Shown one piece after another: positions 36,601-44,136 of a stretch of 64,000 bases of DNA. The notes beneath the pieces were generated by a model that saw only the letters and a list, made by a program, of their open reading frames with translations, was not told the DNA's origin and did not search any database. Location of the stretch: assembly GCF_010747415.1 (NCBI RefSeq), contig NZ_JAAGNZ010000004.1, positions 62,001 to 126,000 on the forward strand, written 5' to 3'. The translations under genes were made by a program, and so were the position numbers. Each line of letters opens with the position of its first letter. The first letter of the stretch is position 1. This DNA comes from Spirosoma agri. GTDB lineage: Bacteria > Bacteroidota > Bacteroidia > Cytophagales > Spirosomataceae.

Positions 36601-37128
36601 TGTTTCCCCATTATCGGTTGCCCGAACGGTGCCCGAAACCGGAATATCTTCAGAAGCCGCATTGACCAAAGCCGCCACGGGCTGAACCATCATCGGATTT
36701 AACAACTCACCATTAACTACTTCCTGGCGAACGGAACCAGAAGCCGGGAAGTTGGCATCCGTAGTGACCGTTGCTTTGCGGGTGAGTACAACCCACGTAC
36801 CCGGTTTCACTTGTTTGTAACGTAAATTGAATGGTTTCAACAACCGACCGAGTGACTTTTCCAGCGTTGTGCTACCAGCCAGCACGTCGGCGGGTACGGT
36901 CAGATTGGCAATTGTGCGGTCTTCAAACAGAATATCCGTTTGGTAACGCGCTTTCAGGTCGTTCAGCACATCAGCCAGCCGGCGGGTGCCCACAGCGGAC
37001 GAAGCTGACGGGGTTCGGGGTTGTTGCCGGGCCATGGCAACTATCTGGCCAGTAGCGGGATGCCAACCGCTTACTAACGCACCAACAAGCAGAATTGGCA
37101 ACGCAGCGGGGTAAAAATAGAAACGCAT
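33700..37128 (-). CDS. SusC/RagA-family TonB-dependent outer-membrane transporter
   Basis: A 1142-residue barrel protein. It has a signal peptide (ALPILLVGALVSGWHPATG) and then an STN domain (about residues 50-115; RRLADVLNDLKARYQTDILF), which usually contacts a FecR anti-sigma factor. A carboxypeptidase-regulatory-like domain follows (VSGTVRATDNGETLPGVSVV, about 160-235), then the plug with VVVGYGTQKKTDVTGSVASV and ALQGRAAGVQVTQNSG, and a C-terminal barrel of about 800 residues ending in an aromatic-rich strand (NTKLTTLGVRIGL). The STN domain and the upstream sigma/FecR pair show a transenvelope signalling transporter that induces its own operon on substrate binding. The substrate is not known. 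It is neighboured by SusD and an exported FAD oxidoreductase rather than by a glycosidase. Confidence 0.97.
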   Translation of the reverse strand: MRFYFYPAALPILLVGALVSGWHPATGQIVAMARQQPRTPSASSAVGTRRLADVLNDLKARYQTDILFEDRTIANLTVPADVLAGSTTLEKSLGRLLKPFNLRYKQVKPGTWVVLTRKATVTTDANFPASGSVRQEVVNGELLNPMMVQPVAALVNAASEDIPVSGTVRATDNGETLPGVSVVVKGTNRGTTTDASGRYQLSLPEPAAGPASVTLVFSFVGYLTQEVAVGNRPVIDVQLSPDDQTLSEVVVVGYGTQKKTDVTGSVASVKSKELNALPQTTVTQALQGRAAGVQVTQNSGQPGGTVTVRIRGSNSIVGGNNPLYVVDGFALAGTPSALNPADIESIDVLKDASATAIYGSRGANGVIIVTTRRGKSGKGQIDIDSYYAVQQPIKEIPLLNAREFAELANERASNDGLAPYFTTDQINNFGTGTNWQRELLRKAPMQNHVLTFSGGNDKLQYSASANYLRQQGIVQTSDYWKAGARANINHKVNDRLSLAYSLVVSRTNRNLVSGENSSRGEGVTSAVLVAPPTVAPLDANGNYSNVVPYTFSPNVLRNPLALAREVDNQTQRDYTLANMALNYQVLSGLVFRTSIGIESDKTKGNLYSSRRLTDLTPTGSAQQSYADQLNVLNENTLTYTKTLAERHNLTALGGFTYQKQTNQGFNASATGFANDNLKYYSLQAGSAPGIPTSSYSDWALLSYLGRLNYSFADKYLLTASLRADGSSRFGENNKWGYFPSAALGWRLIEEPFLKNARWLSDLKLRGSWGQTGNTGLSPYQTLNQLSAYQTIFGNDLTIGYAPGTVLSNPDLKWETTTQSNVGLDAGFLQNRLQVTLDVYVKKTTDLLATVPLPPGSGYNQTTRNIGSIRNAGVEVSVSANVLRGPVRWDVSANASANRNRVLELSNGSDVFGTTLANPLGVPVNLVRVGQPVGVFYGFKEAGLDEKGAIKFVDLNGDGIINDNDRTIIGNPNPKFTYGFNSTVSWKNFDLTVFLQGVQGADIFNFNTASYANSFNFGENQLKDLYANHWTAAAPDPKAKYPKISVNTRFRASDRYVENGSYLRLKNVQLAYNLPAAKLGLSWLRSAQIYLSAQNLLTLTSYSWYDPEVSTQGGLQGGDVTLGIDQNSYPNTKLTTLGVRIGL

Positions 37129-37157
37129 GACGTAAAATCGGGGAAAGGGAAAGACTA

Positions 37158-38156
37158 TTAGTCGAAAAAAGTAACGGTATTATCGTGTTGCTTGTAATTG
37201 ATTTCCAGCAGGCCAGTTACTACCCGAAGAAACTCGTCCGCATTATCGGCCTGGAAAGAGCCGGTAATCGTGCGGCTGGCTAGTTCCTGACTTTTTAGCT
37301 CGACACGCAGATTATACGTATCCCGCAGAAGATCGGTGATTTCGCGAACGCTGGTGCGGTTGAAAACGAATCGGTGGTCGCGCCAGGCCGTACTGACATC
37401 CGGTTCATCCGTATGGTTCTGGGTCAGTTGACCGGACGGATCTACATTTACAACATCACCGGGCTTTAATCGGAGCTGGTAAACGGGCTTGGCCGGACGG
37501 GTATAAGTCAACTGGATTGCCCCTTTGCTCAACACCACCTTGGTTCCCGCCGGGCGATCATACACGTTGAATTCGGTACCCAGTACTACGACATCAACTC
37601 CCCGGTTCGTATTGACGATGAATCGTTGGTGAGTCGGTGTATGACTAATCGAAAAAGCTGCTTCCCCCGTCAACCACACCGTTCTCGTTTTAGTACCAAA
37701 GCCGAAACGCGGTATGCGAAGCGTCGAGTGGGCGTTCAACGTTACCCGTGATCCATCGGACAGAGTTAGCCGACGCGTTTCGCCGAAAGCCGTTTCGACC
37801 GTTCGGTAAAGTACTAATCCCCGACCGGCATACAGGCCCAACGACAGACAGAAAACAACCGCAGCGGCCACCAGCCAGCGGGTACTGACGGGTAACGGAC
37901 GAACACGGACCTGAACGGTTATTGTCGACGTCGGTTGTTGTTCTAGGCTATCAATTCGACTCATCAGCCGATGAAAAGCCCTGTCATCGTCGGCCAGGTA
38001 CTGGAGGTGATGGCGTTCCCACTCATCGAGCCAGACCACGTACTGCTCCTGGCTAGCGGGTTGCTGCAACCATTCAGCGATCATTGTTCGTTGCAAGGCT
38101 GTCGATCGGCCAGCGAAATGCTCAGCTAGTAGTTCTTTCGTAATGGCCTGATTCAT
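37158..38156 (-). CDS. FecR-family anti-sigma factor
   Basis: A 332-residue inner-membrane protein. Residues 1-85 are the cytoplasmic sigma-binding part (FAGRSTALQRTMIAEWL). A single transmembrane segment follows (RWLVAAAVVFCLSLGLYAGRG, about 92-112), then the FecR domain (FGETRRLTLSDGSRVTLNAHS) and the C-terminal DUF4974 domain (FVFNRTSVREITDLLRDTYN). Its start overlaps the end of the sigma-factor gene by 4 bp, so they are translationally coupled. FecR senses the SusC STN domain in the periplasm and releases the ECF sigma factor. The order sigma-FecR-SusC is the classical signalling arrangement in Bacteroidota. Confidence 0.96.
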   Translation of the reverse strand: MNQAITKELLAEHFAGRSTALQRTMIAEWLQQPASQEQYVVWLDEWERHHLQYLADDDRAFHRLMSRIDSLEQQPTSTITVQVRVRPLPVSTRWLVAAAVVFCLSLGLYAGRGLVLYRTVETAFGETRRLTLSDGSRVTLNAHSTLRIPRFGFGTKTRTVWLTGEAAFSISHTPTHQRFIVNTNRGVDVVVLGTEFNVYDRPAGTKVVLSKGAIQLTYTRPAKPVYQLRLKPGDVVNVDPSGQLTQNHTDEPDVSTAWRDHRFVFNRTSVREITDLLRDTYNLRVELKSQELASRTITGSFQADNADEFLRVVTGLLEINYKQHDNTVTFFD

Positions 38157-38857
38157 AAGTCAACAGACATTTTTTCCAAGGCAGCGGCAATCGGCAGGTT
38201 GGATAGTGACGTAGCAAAAAGCAGGAGTAGCCAGGCAAACAGACCCAGTTGGAGCGTTTGACGGAGTTGGGTCAGCGCCCGGCTTAGATGGGCTTCAATT
38301 GTTTTCGGAGAAATATGTAATTCATCGGCAATTTCACGATGTTTTTTCCCTTCGAACCGACTCATCACAAACACGCGCTGGCACTGGGGCGGTAAGGTTC
38401 GAACGGTTTCTTCGATGCGTTGAGCGAGTTCGGTGTACTGAAGCAGTTGCTCGGGGTCCAGGGAGACGGCCGCATCCGAAGCGTCGGCTTCTGTCTGGTC
38501 CGTTAGCGTTTCCGGCTGAAATTCCTGCCGCAAATGGGTATACGCCCTTTTGCGCACGGCGGCATATAAATAAGCCTGATAGGAGGTTGTAATGTGTTGA
38601 TGTACCTGATTTTTCCAGAAACTGAGAAACACCTCACTAACCAGGTCTTCGGCAATGGTTCGGGAATGGACAAACCGCACCGCATGACTACATAACGTTC
38701 GATAATACCGTCGAAACAGTAATTCGTAGCCCATCCGGACGTCTTCGGCAAAAGCCTCCCGAATCAGAAACTCGGTATCAACCACAATCGGATCGCTAGC
38801 TGGCTTACCAAATGGATTCGCTGTGGTGGGTTTGTTCGGTATATTCTCGGACATCAA
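38153..38857 (-). CDS. ECF RNA polymerase sigma factor (FecI-like, Bacteroidota type)
   Basis: A 234-residue sigma-70 of ECF type. Region 2 is YELLFRRYYRTLCSHAVRFVHSRTIAEDLVSEVFLSFW (about residues 43-80). Region 4 is PPQCQRVFVMSRFEGKKHREIADELHISPKTIEAHLSRAL (about 155-195). A C-terminal hydrophobic tail (LGLFAWLLLLFATSL) is typical of Bacteroidota FecI-like sigma factors. It directs transcription of the downstream SusC/SusD operon once FecR is signalled. The start codon is one of two adjacent Met codons. It is first in a minus-strand operon and probably autoregulated. Confidence 0.95.
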   Translation of the reverse strand: MMSENIPNKPTTANPFGKPASDPIVVDTEFLIREAFAEDVRMGYELLFRRYYRTLCSHAVRFVHSRTIAEDLVSEVFLSFWKNQVHQHITTSYQAYLYAAVRKRAYTHLRQEFQPETLTDQTEADASDAAVSLDPEQLLQYTELAQRIEETVRTLPPQCQRVFVMSRFEGKKHREIADELHISPKTIEAHLSRALTQLRQTLQLGLFAWLLLLFATSLSNLPIAAALEKMSVDL

Positions 38858-39202
38858 GCGGAGTAGCCAAGTCTCATATACTATTAAGTCTACAAAACCG
38901 GCTTTATCCCTTAGTCAATTCAAAGATTTATTTTTATTATTCCATTATTACCGAAATTTTCGCCATTCGACCTAGGCAAGTGAGGCTAGGAGTCAGCGCC
39001 TTCCGTCGCTTTTCCGGTTTTCTACACACAAACAGTTTAGTGTGCCAGCCTAAAGGCAATTGGGCGATCGGAACTAGTACGTCGTGGAGTCGAGGATAGC
39101 GTTATTTTAATTGTTTCGGCCTGAATTGATCACCTAATCGACCCTAATTCCGACTAAGGTTCGACAAACATTAAACCTCTTCACGTTCAACGACCAGCGC
39201 AT
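38858..39202. other. Divergent promoter region
   Basis: Separates the sigma-factor operon from the TonB-domain gene. The segment 38905-38945 is AT-rich. No hairpin or binding-site repeat was found. Confidence 0.5.
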
Positions 39203-39676
39203 ATGACACAGCAGCGAAAAAACGGATTAGCCAACGACTGCGGACGAATCCTGCCGATTTTCATGCTCCTGATTGAATTTATGACGGCCTGTAGCCAACT
39301 TAGTGTGGTCACCAAAACGGCTCAGCCAACAAGTCAGACAATTTCCAACGAGCCGATTTTTACAGTCGTAGAAGTGCCGCCCAGCTTTCCTGGCGGTAAT
39401 GCTCAACTAAGTAGCTATCTACGAACGAATGTACGGTACCCGGAAGCAGCTCGTAAAGCAAAGGTTGACGGTAGGGTGTTTGTCTCGTTTATTGTGACCA
39501 AAGAAGGTCATCTGGAGGACGTGACCATTCTGAAAGGTTACGGCTATGGGCTTGATGAGGAAGCTTTACGCTTGGTCCAGACCATGCCGACTTGGGTGCC
39601 AGGCCGACAAGCTAACCGGCCTGTTTCTGTTAAATTCAATCTGGTAGTTCCTTTTGACCTAACCAGCTCAAAGTAA
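39203..39676 (+). CDS. TonB C-terminal-domain lipoprotein (energy-transducer-like)
   Basis: A 157-residue protein. The N-terminus holds a hydrophobic segment ending in a lipobox-like FMTAC (Cys about residue 30), so it may be lipid-anchored. The rest is a TonB C-terminal domain: PSFPGGNAQLSSYLRTNVRYPEAARKAKVDGRVFVSFIVTKEG, then EEALRLVQTMPTWVPG and VKFNLVVPF, the standard Bacteroidota form. Such stand-alone domains contact TonB boxes of transporters; a function with the neighbouring SusC system is possible but it is divergent from it. No proline-rich linker or inner-membrane anchor is evident, so it is not a complete TonB. Confidence 0.82.
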   Translation: MTQQRKNGLANDCGRILPIFMLLIEFMTACSQLSVVTKTAQPTSQTISNEPIFTVVEVPPSFPGGNAQLSSYLRTNVRYPEAARKAKVDGRVFVSFIVTKEGHLEDVTILKGYGYGLDEEALRLVQTMPTWVPGRQANRPVSVKFNLVVPFDLTSSK

Positions 39677-39833
39677 CCGTTCACCCGACTGTGGAGAGTT
39701 CTGCGAGTATGACCATGTGATCGAGCACGGTGAAGACTACGAATATTGCAAATGGACGCTACTAACCCTGTTACGTGATCAGGGACTGGTCGATGAGGCT
39801 GCACATTTCAACGCAGTCTGTATTGACCGCTAA
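39663..39833 (+). pseudogene. Probable gene remnant or tiny protein
   Basis: In the frame ending with TAA at 39831-39833 the sequence reads like protein: CGEFCEYDHVIEHGEDYEY, then CKWTLLTLLRDQGLVDEAAH, then FNAVCIDR. It has no ATG; GTG at about 39717 would give 38 residues. It partly overlaps the TonB-domain gene end. The acidic and cysteine composition looks coding rather than random, so I read it as the 3' piece of a lost gene. No family is proposed. Confidence 0.3.
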
Positions 39834-39887
39834 GACCAAAAGGTAGCTGATAGCAGGGGTCAATTGGCTAAGCAGCGAAACAAACTA

Positions 39888-39924
39888 TCAAACACAACAC
39901 CCGCTTATCGAGTGTTGTGTTTGA
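39888..39924 (-). terminator. Terminator of wrbA
   Basis: A 13-bp perfect stem (39888-39900 with 39912-39924) around an 11-nt loop, 13 bp past the wrbA stop codon on the minus strand. The T-run on that strand is poor. Confidence 0.7.
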
Positions 39925-39936
39925 GCTGAACAGCAG

Positions 39937-40551
39937 TTACTTAGCGGCTAACTTACGGGCAATTTCGGCGGTGTGCTTACCCTGAAAGCGAGCGCCTTCC
40001 AGTTCGTTGGCGCTTGGCTGGCGTTCGCCCTGGCCACCTGCCACCGTACTTGCTCCGTAAGGAGTGCCACCAGTTACTTCCGTGTGGCCCATTTGACCCT
40101 GCCAGGCGTAAGGTAGCCCTACAATGACAAAGCCGTGGTGCAACAGCTCGGTGTGGAAGGCCCGCAATGTTTCTTCCTGACCACCGTGCTGAGTTGCAGT
40201 ACTGACGAATGCTCCACCAACCTTGCCTACCAGCGCCCCTGTCGACCACAAACTTCCAGTACTGTCCATGAAGGTCTGCATCTGGCCGCAGAGGTTACCA
40301 TAGCGGGTTGGCGTGCCAAAGATGATGGCATCATAATCAACCAGCTCGGCGGGGGTTACAACCGGGATGTGGTCGAAAGCCTGCTGAGCACTGGTTGCCC
40401 CTATTTTATCGAGTACTTCCCTGGGTAGTGTTTCGGGGACGCGCTTAACGACAACTTCGTTACCAGCAATTTCGCGGGCTCCTTCGGCTATGGCTTCAGC
40501 CAGTTTCCAGACGTGGCCGTACGTAGAATAAAATAAGACAAGCGTTTTCAT
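39937..40551 (-). CDS. wrbA: NAD(P)H:quinone oxidoreductase type IV
   Basis: A 204-residue flavodoxin-like protein. It begins [27 protein letters not shown] with the FMN phosphate loop STYGHVWK. The remaining WrbA signature is [22 protein letters not shown] and [14 protein letters not shown], followed by [34 protein letters not shown] 40551 gives the family's normal length; the upstream extension to 40632 is not supported. WrbA reduces quinones in two-electron steps with NAD(P)H, limiting oxidative stress. The promoter carries a perfect 38-nt palindrome, indicating a dedicated repressor. No regulator gene of obvious MarR/HxlR type is adjacent. Confidence 0.96.
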   Translation of the reverse strand: MKTLVLFYSTYGHVWKLAEAIAEGAREIAGNEVVVKRVPETLPREVLDKIGATSAQQAFDHIPVVTPAELVDYDAIIFGTPTRYGNLCGQMQTFMDSTGSLWSTGALVGKVGGAFVSTATQHGGQEETLRAFHTELLHHGFVIVGLPYAWQGQMGHTEVTGGTPYGASTVAGGQGERQPSANELEGARFQGKHTAEIARKLAAK

Positions 40552-40629
40552 AAAATGAACGAATGTGTTAAAAATGAAAAGAAAAAAAACGTGGGAGTAA
40601 GCGCTGATTACTCTACTTGAGTCAGCAAA

Positions 40630-40672
40630 CAAAGATACAACTAATCAATGTAGCTACATTGATTAGTTGTAT
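40630..40672 (-). promoter_or_regulatory. wrbA promoter with a 38-nt perfect palindromic operator
   Basis: The arms at 40635-40653 and 40654-40672 (core AATGTAGCTACATT) are exact reverse complements with no spacer. On the minus strand the palindrome runs straight into TATCTTTG (40630-40637), which fits the Bacteroidota -7 consensus TAnnTTTG. It therefore covers the spacer and -33 region of the predicted promoter. A repressor bound here would block RNA polymerase. The ATG lies 79 bp downstream. Confidence 0.7.
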
Positions 40673-40836
40673 TATTTATCCACACCTGTCCTATTTAGTG
40701 AGGCCACGACAACAGACCAGACGGCAATCGATTGCGAACCAAAATAAGTTTGTTCACCATCTTGCAAATTGTTGTTTGCGAGAATTGGTGAAACCCGACA
40801 AAAATGAATTATCTTGCTAACTCAATCGACTGAAAA

Positions 40837-42036
40837 ATGGAAGACCTGCCACTAAGTCCGGCCACTAATTCGCAAAAAGTTGGACAAGCCCTGAATCGCT
40901 ACACGGTCAGTCAACTGATTGCTTACTTTGCCACGGATCTTCCGGCATCCAGTAACTATCCACGGCACGCTAAAGCTTATGTCTTGTATTGTTTAAAAAA
41001 CGGTTTCTCCGTCGATGGTTTCAGCTTTGGTCGGTATACAGCCGATCTGCCATCCAACCGGATTTCACCCATTCGCCGGTTTCTCCTCTTTTTCCAACAG
41101 ATGGGCAGCCCACTGATCCTGCCCGATCCAAAACGAGTAACGATCTCCCCGGCGGCTAACGATTTGATTCTCCGCTTTATCCGGGACGCGAAAAATCTTC
41201 GGGGTGACCAGTCGAAGGAAACGTATACCAAAGCGCTAAACGCTTTCTTCCTGTTTATGGACGGGCAGTTGCAGGCCGGATTGCCCGCTTCGCTGAGCGG
41301 TCTGACGGTGAGTGATTTCGTTGAGCAGTTAAAAGTGAACCAGTACTCGGCATTCACCATCAATCTTTACCTTTCAGCCGTTAAACAGTTGGCGGCCTGG
41401 TGTATCCGCAAACGGACGGAGTTAACGTTGACCGAATCCCAATTGAATGCCCTTCGGGATATCAGTGATATTCGGGGTCTGGCTATCGAGCGGACTTTCT
41501 ACAAGGATAGCCTGGAAGCGGACGAGCGCGACAAACTTCTGGCAGGAATCGAGTCATGCCGGGACGGCGCTATTCTGGCCCTTTTGAGCCTGGAGGGACT
41601 ACGAACCGTTGAAGTGACCCGGCTTCGCCTAGGTGATATCGACTTTGCCCGGCGGCAGTTGAACGTGTTGGGGAAAGGAAAACACACCAAGAAAGCCATT
41701 AAACTCTTCGCGGCCTGTATGACCTACCTACAGGCTTATCTGGAAGAAACCGGCCAATGGCCTCTTCAAGCCAATCAGCAGGGCAAGTTGCTATTTGATG
41801 AACTGAAGACATACCAGATCCGCTATGTCGTCGATAAATATTTACGACAGCATGGTTTAAAACGGGAAGGTATGTCGGCTCATAGCCTTCGTCATACGGT
41901 GGGTCAGTTGCTGTTGGAAAATGGGGTAAGTTTAGAGCACGTGCAGCAACACCTCCGCCATGAAACGATTGAAACAACTCAGTTTTATACCAAGAAACAG
42001 ACAATGAAATCCTACCTGAAACAAATGCCTGATTAA
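40837..42036 (+). CDS. Tyrosine recombinase/integrase (XerC/D-like)
   Basis: A 399-residue site-specific recombinase. The N-terminal SAM-like core-binding domain is about residues 100-190 (TYTKALNAFFLFMDGQLQ, INLYLSAVKQLAAWC). In the catalytic domain, EGLRTVEVTRLRLGDID gives the first Arg, KGKHTKKAIKL the Lys, HSLRHTVGQLL the H-x-x-R, HLRHETIETTQFYTK the final His and the nucleophilic Tyr. All catalytic residues are intact. An extra N-terminal 90 residues precede the usual fold. Roles could be plasmid dimer resolution or integration of a mobile element; no attachment site or cargo was identified. The start is the first ATG after an AT-rich region. Confidence 0.93.
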   Translation: MEDLPLSPATNSQKVGQALNRYTVSQLIAYFATDLPASSNYPRHAKAYVLYCLKNGFSVDGFSFGRYTADLPSNRISPIRRFLLFFQQMGSPLILPDPKRVTISPAANDLILRFIRDAKNLRGDQSKETYTKALNAFFLFMDGQLQAGLPASLSGLTVSDFVEQLKVNQYSAFTINLYLSAVKQLAAWCIRKRTELTLTESQLNALRDISDIRGLAIERTFYKDSLEADERDKLLAGIESCRDGAILALLSLEGLRTVEVTRLRLGDIDFARRQLNVLGKGKHTKKAIKLFAACMTYLQAYLEETGQWPLQANQQGKLLFDELKTYQIRYVVDKYLRQHGLKREGMSAHSLRHTVGQLLLENGVSLEHVQQHLRHETIETTQFYTKKQTMKSYLKQMPD

Positions 42037-42064
42037 GCAGCGACCTACATTACCTGACTGGTTG

Positions 42065-42100
42065 AACGTTGACTGCGGTATTGCCCGCAGTCAACGTTTC
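42065..42100 (+). terminator. Terminator of the recombinase gene
   Basis: A 14-bp perfect stem (42065-42078 with 42085-42098; AACGTTGACTGCGG) with a 6-nt loop and a short TTC tail, 29 bp after the stop codon. Confidence 0.75.
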
Positions 42101-42195
42101 CTAAAACTATTTCCATCTAATTTGTTGAGCAGTAGCGAGTCCGCTAATCATACCATCACGGATCATGCTCATTTTGATGATTATCACAGCTGGTT

Positions 42196-42513
42196 TTAGT
42201 GGGTTGAAAGTTTCATAAGCACTAACCCCGCAACGATCAGGGAGGCCGCAATCAGGCGGGTCGCGTTGACAGATTCGCCGAGTACGAAAATGCCAATCAG
42301 GAAAGCCCCAACGGCTCCGATACCCGTCCATAGCGTGTAGGCCGTGCCCAACGGCAGCGTGCGCATGGCAAGTGTCAACAAGCTAAAGCTAGCAACCAGG
42401 GCAACCGCTGTAATCAGGGAGGGGACGATGCGGGTAAAACCCGCTGACTGCTTCATAAAATAGGCCCAAACGACTTCTAATAGGCCCGCAAACACTAAAT
42501 AAATCCAGGACAT
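42196..42513 (-). CDS. sugE: Guanidinium exporter (SugE/Gdx, small multidrug resistance family)
   Basis: A 105-residue four-helix SMR protein. The key Glu is in [18 protein letters not shown] (about residue 13), with [20 protein letters not shown] and the final [12 protein letters not shown] helix. Residues around the Glu (EVVWAYFMK) are closer to SugE/Gdx than to EmrE. Gdx proteins export guanidinium in exchange for protons. Decisively, a guanidine-II riboswitch lies directly upstream, tying the gene to guanidine detoxification rather than broad drug efflux. The start codon is 18 bp after the riboswitch's second stem. No partner SMR gene is adjacent. Confidence 0.93.
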   Translation of the reverse strand: MSWIYLVFAGLLEVVWAYFMKQSAGFTRIVPSLITAVALVASFSLLTLAMRTLPLGTAYTLWTGIGAVGAFLIGIFVLGESVNATRLIAASLIVAGLVLMKLSTH

Positions 42514-42531
42514 GGCATTGGCTTGTTAGGC

Positions 42532-42576
42532 CGGGCCGTCCCGAAACGTTTCCCAGTGGGGGGGAGGTCGTCCTCC
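42532..42576 (-). ncRNA. Guanidine-II (mini-ykkC) riboswitch
   Basis: Read on the minus strand, two hairpins carry the diagnostic ACGR tetraloops: GGAGG-ACGA-CCTCC (42576 to 42563) and CGGG-ACGG-CCCG (42543 to 42532), separated by a 19-nt linker. In the known riboswitch both loops dock on guanidinium, and the second stem controls access to the ribosome-binding region. The position, 18 nt before the sugE start codon and inside its predicted leader, fits this exactly. Confidence 0.88.
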
Positions 42577-42625
42577 TGGTTTGCCAGAGTTCTTTCACAC
42601 GGAAAGAGTGCAGGCAATTCCGCTG

Positions 42626-42655
42626 CAAAATTACATCTATCTGGTGCTTTACCAA
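42626..42655 (-). promoter_or_regulatory. Promoter of the riboswitch-sugE unit
   Basis: On the minus strand, TTGG (42652-42655) is followed after 18 bp by TAATTTTG (42626-42633), matching TTTG / TAnnTTTG of the Bacteroidota housekeeping sigma factor. Transcription should begin about 42619, roughly 40 nt before the first riboswitch hairpin. Confidence 0.6.
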
Positions 42656-43328
42656 GTTAATTCGAAGCAGGAAATTGACCAACACATGGGCTGGGTCAAA
42701 CTCTTTTTTGTGGTAACGTACTGGTATTCATCAACCGCGCTCCCAATTCTTAATAGCGAGCGTAGGCTACGCAATAGCGCCATTTCCGTTCGAAGTAGAT
42801 AATTGAATACGTACTAAATGTTCGGAAGTATACCGTCGCCATTCCAGCGTTGATGCGACAAACTGACACTCCATCGTCGTGGTTACTCACATGACCAATA
42901 CGATTCGGTTAGTAGGGTATGATAACGAACCGCTTATTCGCCGGAAAGAGTCAACTCTATTCTTTTCATTTGAAACTTTATCATTTCCAGCACGTTATAA
43001 ATCTGTCGAATTAACATCAACTCGCTCATTGCTTACAGCCAATCCTGTTTGTGGGAGTTGGTTATTCTGCTGCTCCATCAGACCTTGTCTTAGCCTTTTA
43101 ATTCTTCTTAGCCCTTATCGAGCTGATCCCGCCCGTATACTTCGCACGATGTGCTTTTGTTGGGTTGAACTGATCCGATGAGTAGTAGCTATCAGCTTGT
43201 CAAACCCTTACAGCGTTGACATTCCCTAAGACCAGTTGAGATGACCTGCTGACAACGTGTCAGAAACCGGTGTCAGCGGTAACCTATCCGTTAGTCTGTA
43301 CAACAAACACATTTAATCAAATTTACTC
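42656..43328. other. Gene-free stretch
   Basis: Short frames here have poor composition and no supporting context. A small inverted repeat (TGACA-ACG-TGTCA, 43251-43263) lies before the next small gene. Nothing else was recognised. Confidence 0.5.
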
Positions 43329-43541
43329 ATGGCTGCTAATACATTAATCATTGTTACGGGGTATGGCTCTATCTCACCCAAACCCTGGAAAAAAGCTTAT
43401 CTCAATATCAGTGAGGATAATGCCCACCAACGATTCGTAAAAGAACATCCCGGCGTACGAGATGCGACCATTACGAGCATCAAGTTCGATGATGAGTTGA
43501 TCATTGGCACGAACGGAGAAATTTCGTCGACCCATTATTAA
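43329..43541 (+). CDS. Small hypothetical protein, 70 residues
   Basis: Unrecognised. A compact soluble protein (MAANTLIIVTGYGSISPKP, then AHQRFVKEHPGVRDATIT and IKFDDELIIGTNGEIS) with no signal peptide. The alternating hydrophobic pattern suggests a small alpha/beta fold. It is isolated between gene-free stretches and followed by its own terminator, which supports it being expressed. No function is proposed. Confidence 0.6.
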   Translation: MAANTLIIVTGYGSISPKPWKKAYLNISEDNAHQRFVKEHPGVRDATITSIKFDDELIIGTNGEISSTHY

Positions 43542-43717
43542 CTCCACCGACCCCTATCATCTTTATTTCATTCCTGTGTGCTTAATAAACAGAGAATGAG
43601 TTCTACAAGCGTAGCTTCAGACTGAATCTGCTGTTTGTTACCACTGGCGCAATTGGTTGCACAATAATGGAATGAGCGCGTTAAGAGGATACGTAAGTTT
43701 TATAAACAAGAATAAGG

Positions 43718-43752
43718 AACAGCCCGCGCTAGCTAGTGCGGGTTCTGTTTTT
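43718..43752 (+). terminator. Intrinsic terminator
   Basis: Stem AACAG-CCCGCGCTAG paired with CTAGTGCGGG-TT-CTGTT (43718-43749), followed by TTTTA. It lies about 180 bp after the 70-residue small gene. Confidence 0.75.
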
Positions 43753-44136
43753 ATGACGTATTCGCAATGACAAGCTCGGCTACTATGTGGCTCACTACAG
43801 ACTAGGAACCCATTCTTGCACGTGACGTATAGGGTGTTACAAACCAGGCCGGAGGTGATAAATGAGACTTCTGATAATCACCTATCTTCTTTTGGAGTAG
43901 AATCCCGTTAGTCCCTTTTTCTGGGTTCACAATCAGGCATAAGATGGTGTAGAATGACGTAGGTTATTCCAGATGAGATCAGAAAAGCCATAGTTAGCTT
44001 CGAGCCTGTTTATGGCCATTCAATATTTCGTTTAGAAAATAGCTTTAAGTTGTAACCGGTAAGCTACCTTGTTAGCCAATATGTACTTAGCCAGTAGGTG
44101 TTTATTCGCACAACGGGCATATTAACTGATACGTCT
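43753..44136. other. Gene-free stretch before the glycosidase-like gene
   Basis: No gene or structured element was recognised. It should contain the promoter of the following gene. Confidence 0.5.

Noticed and set aside
42879-43181. 100-residue plus-strand frame upstream of the small gene at 43329
   Set aside because: Serine- and leucine-rich without plausible domains, no supporting context, and in a region otherwise free of genes.
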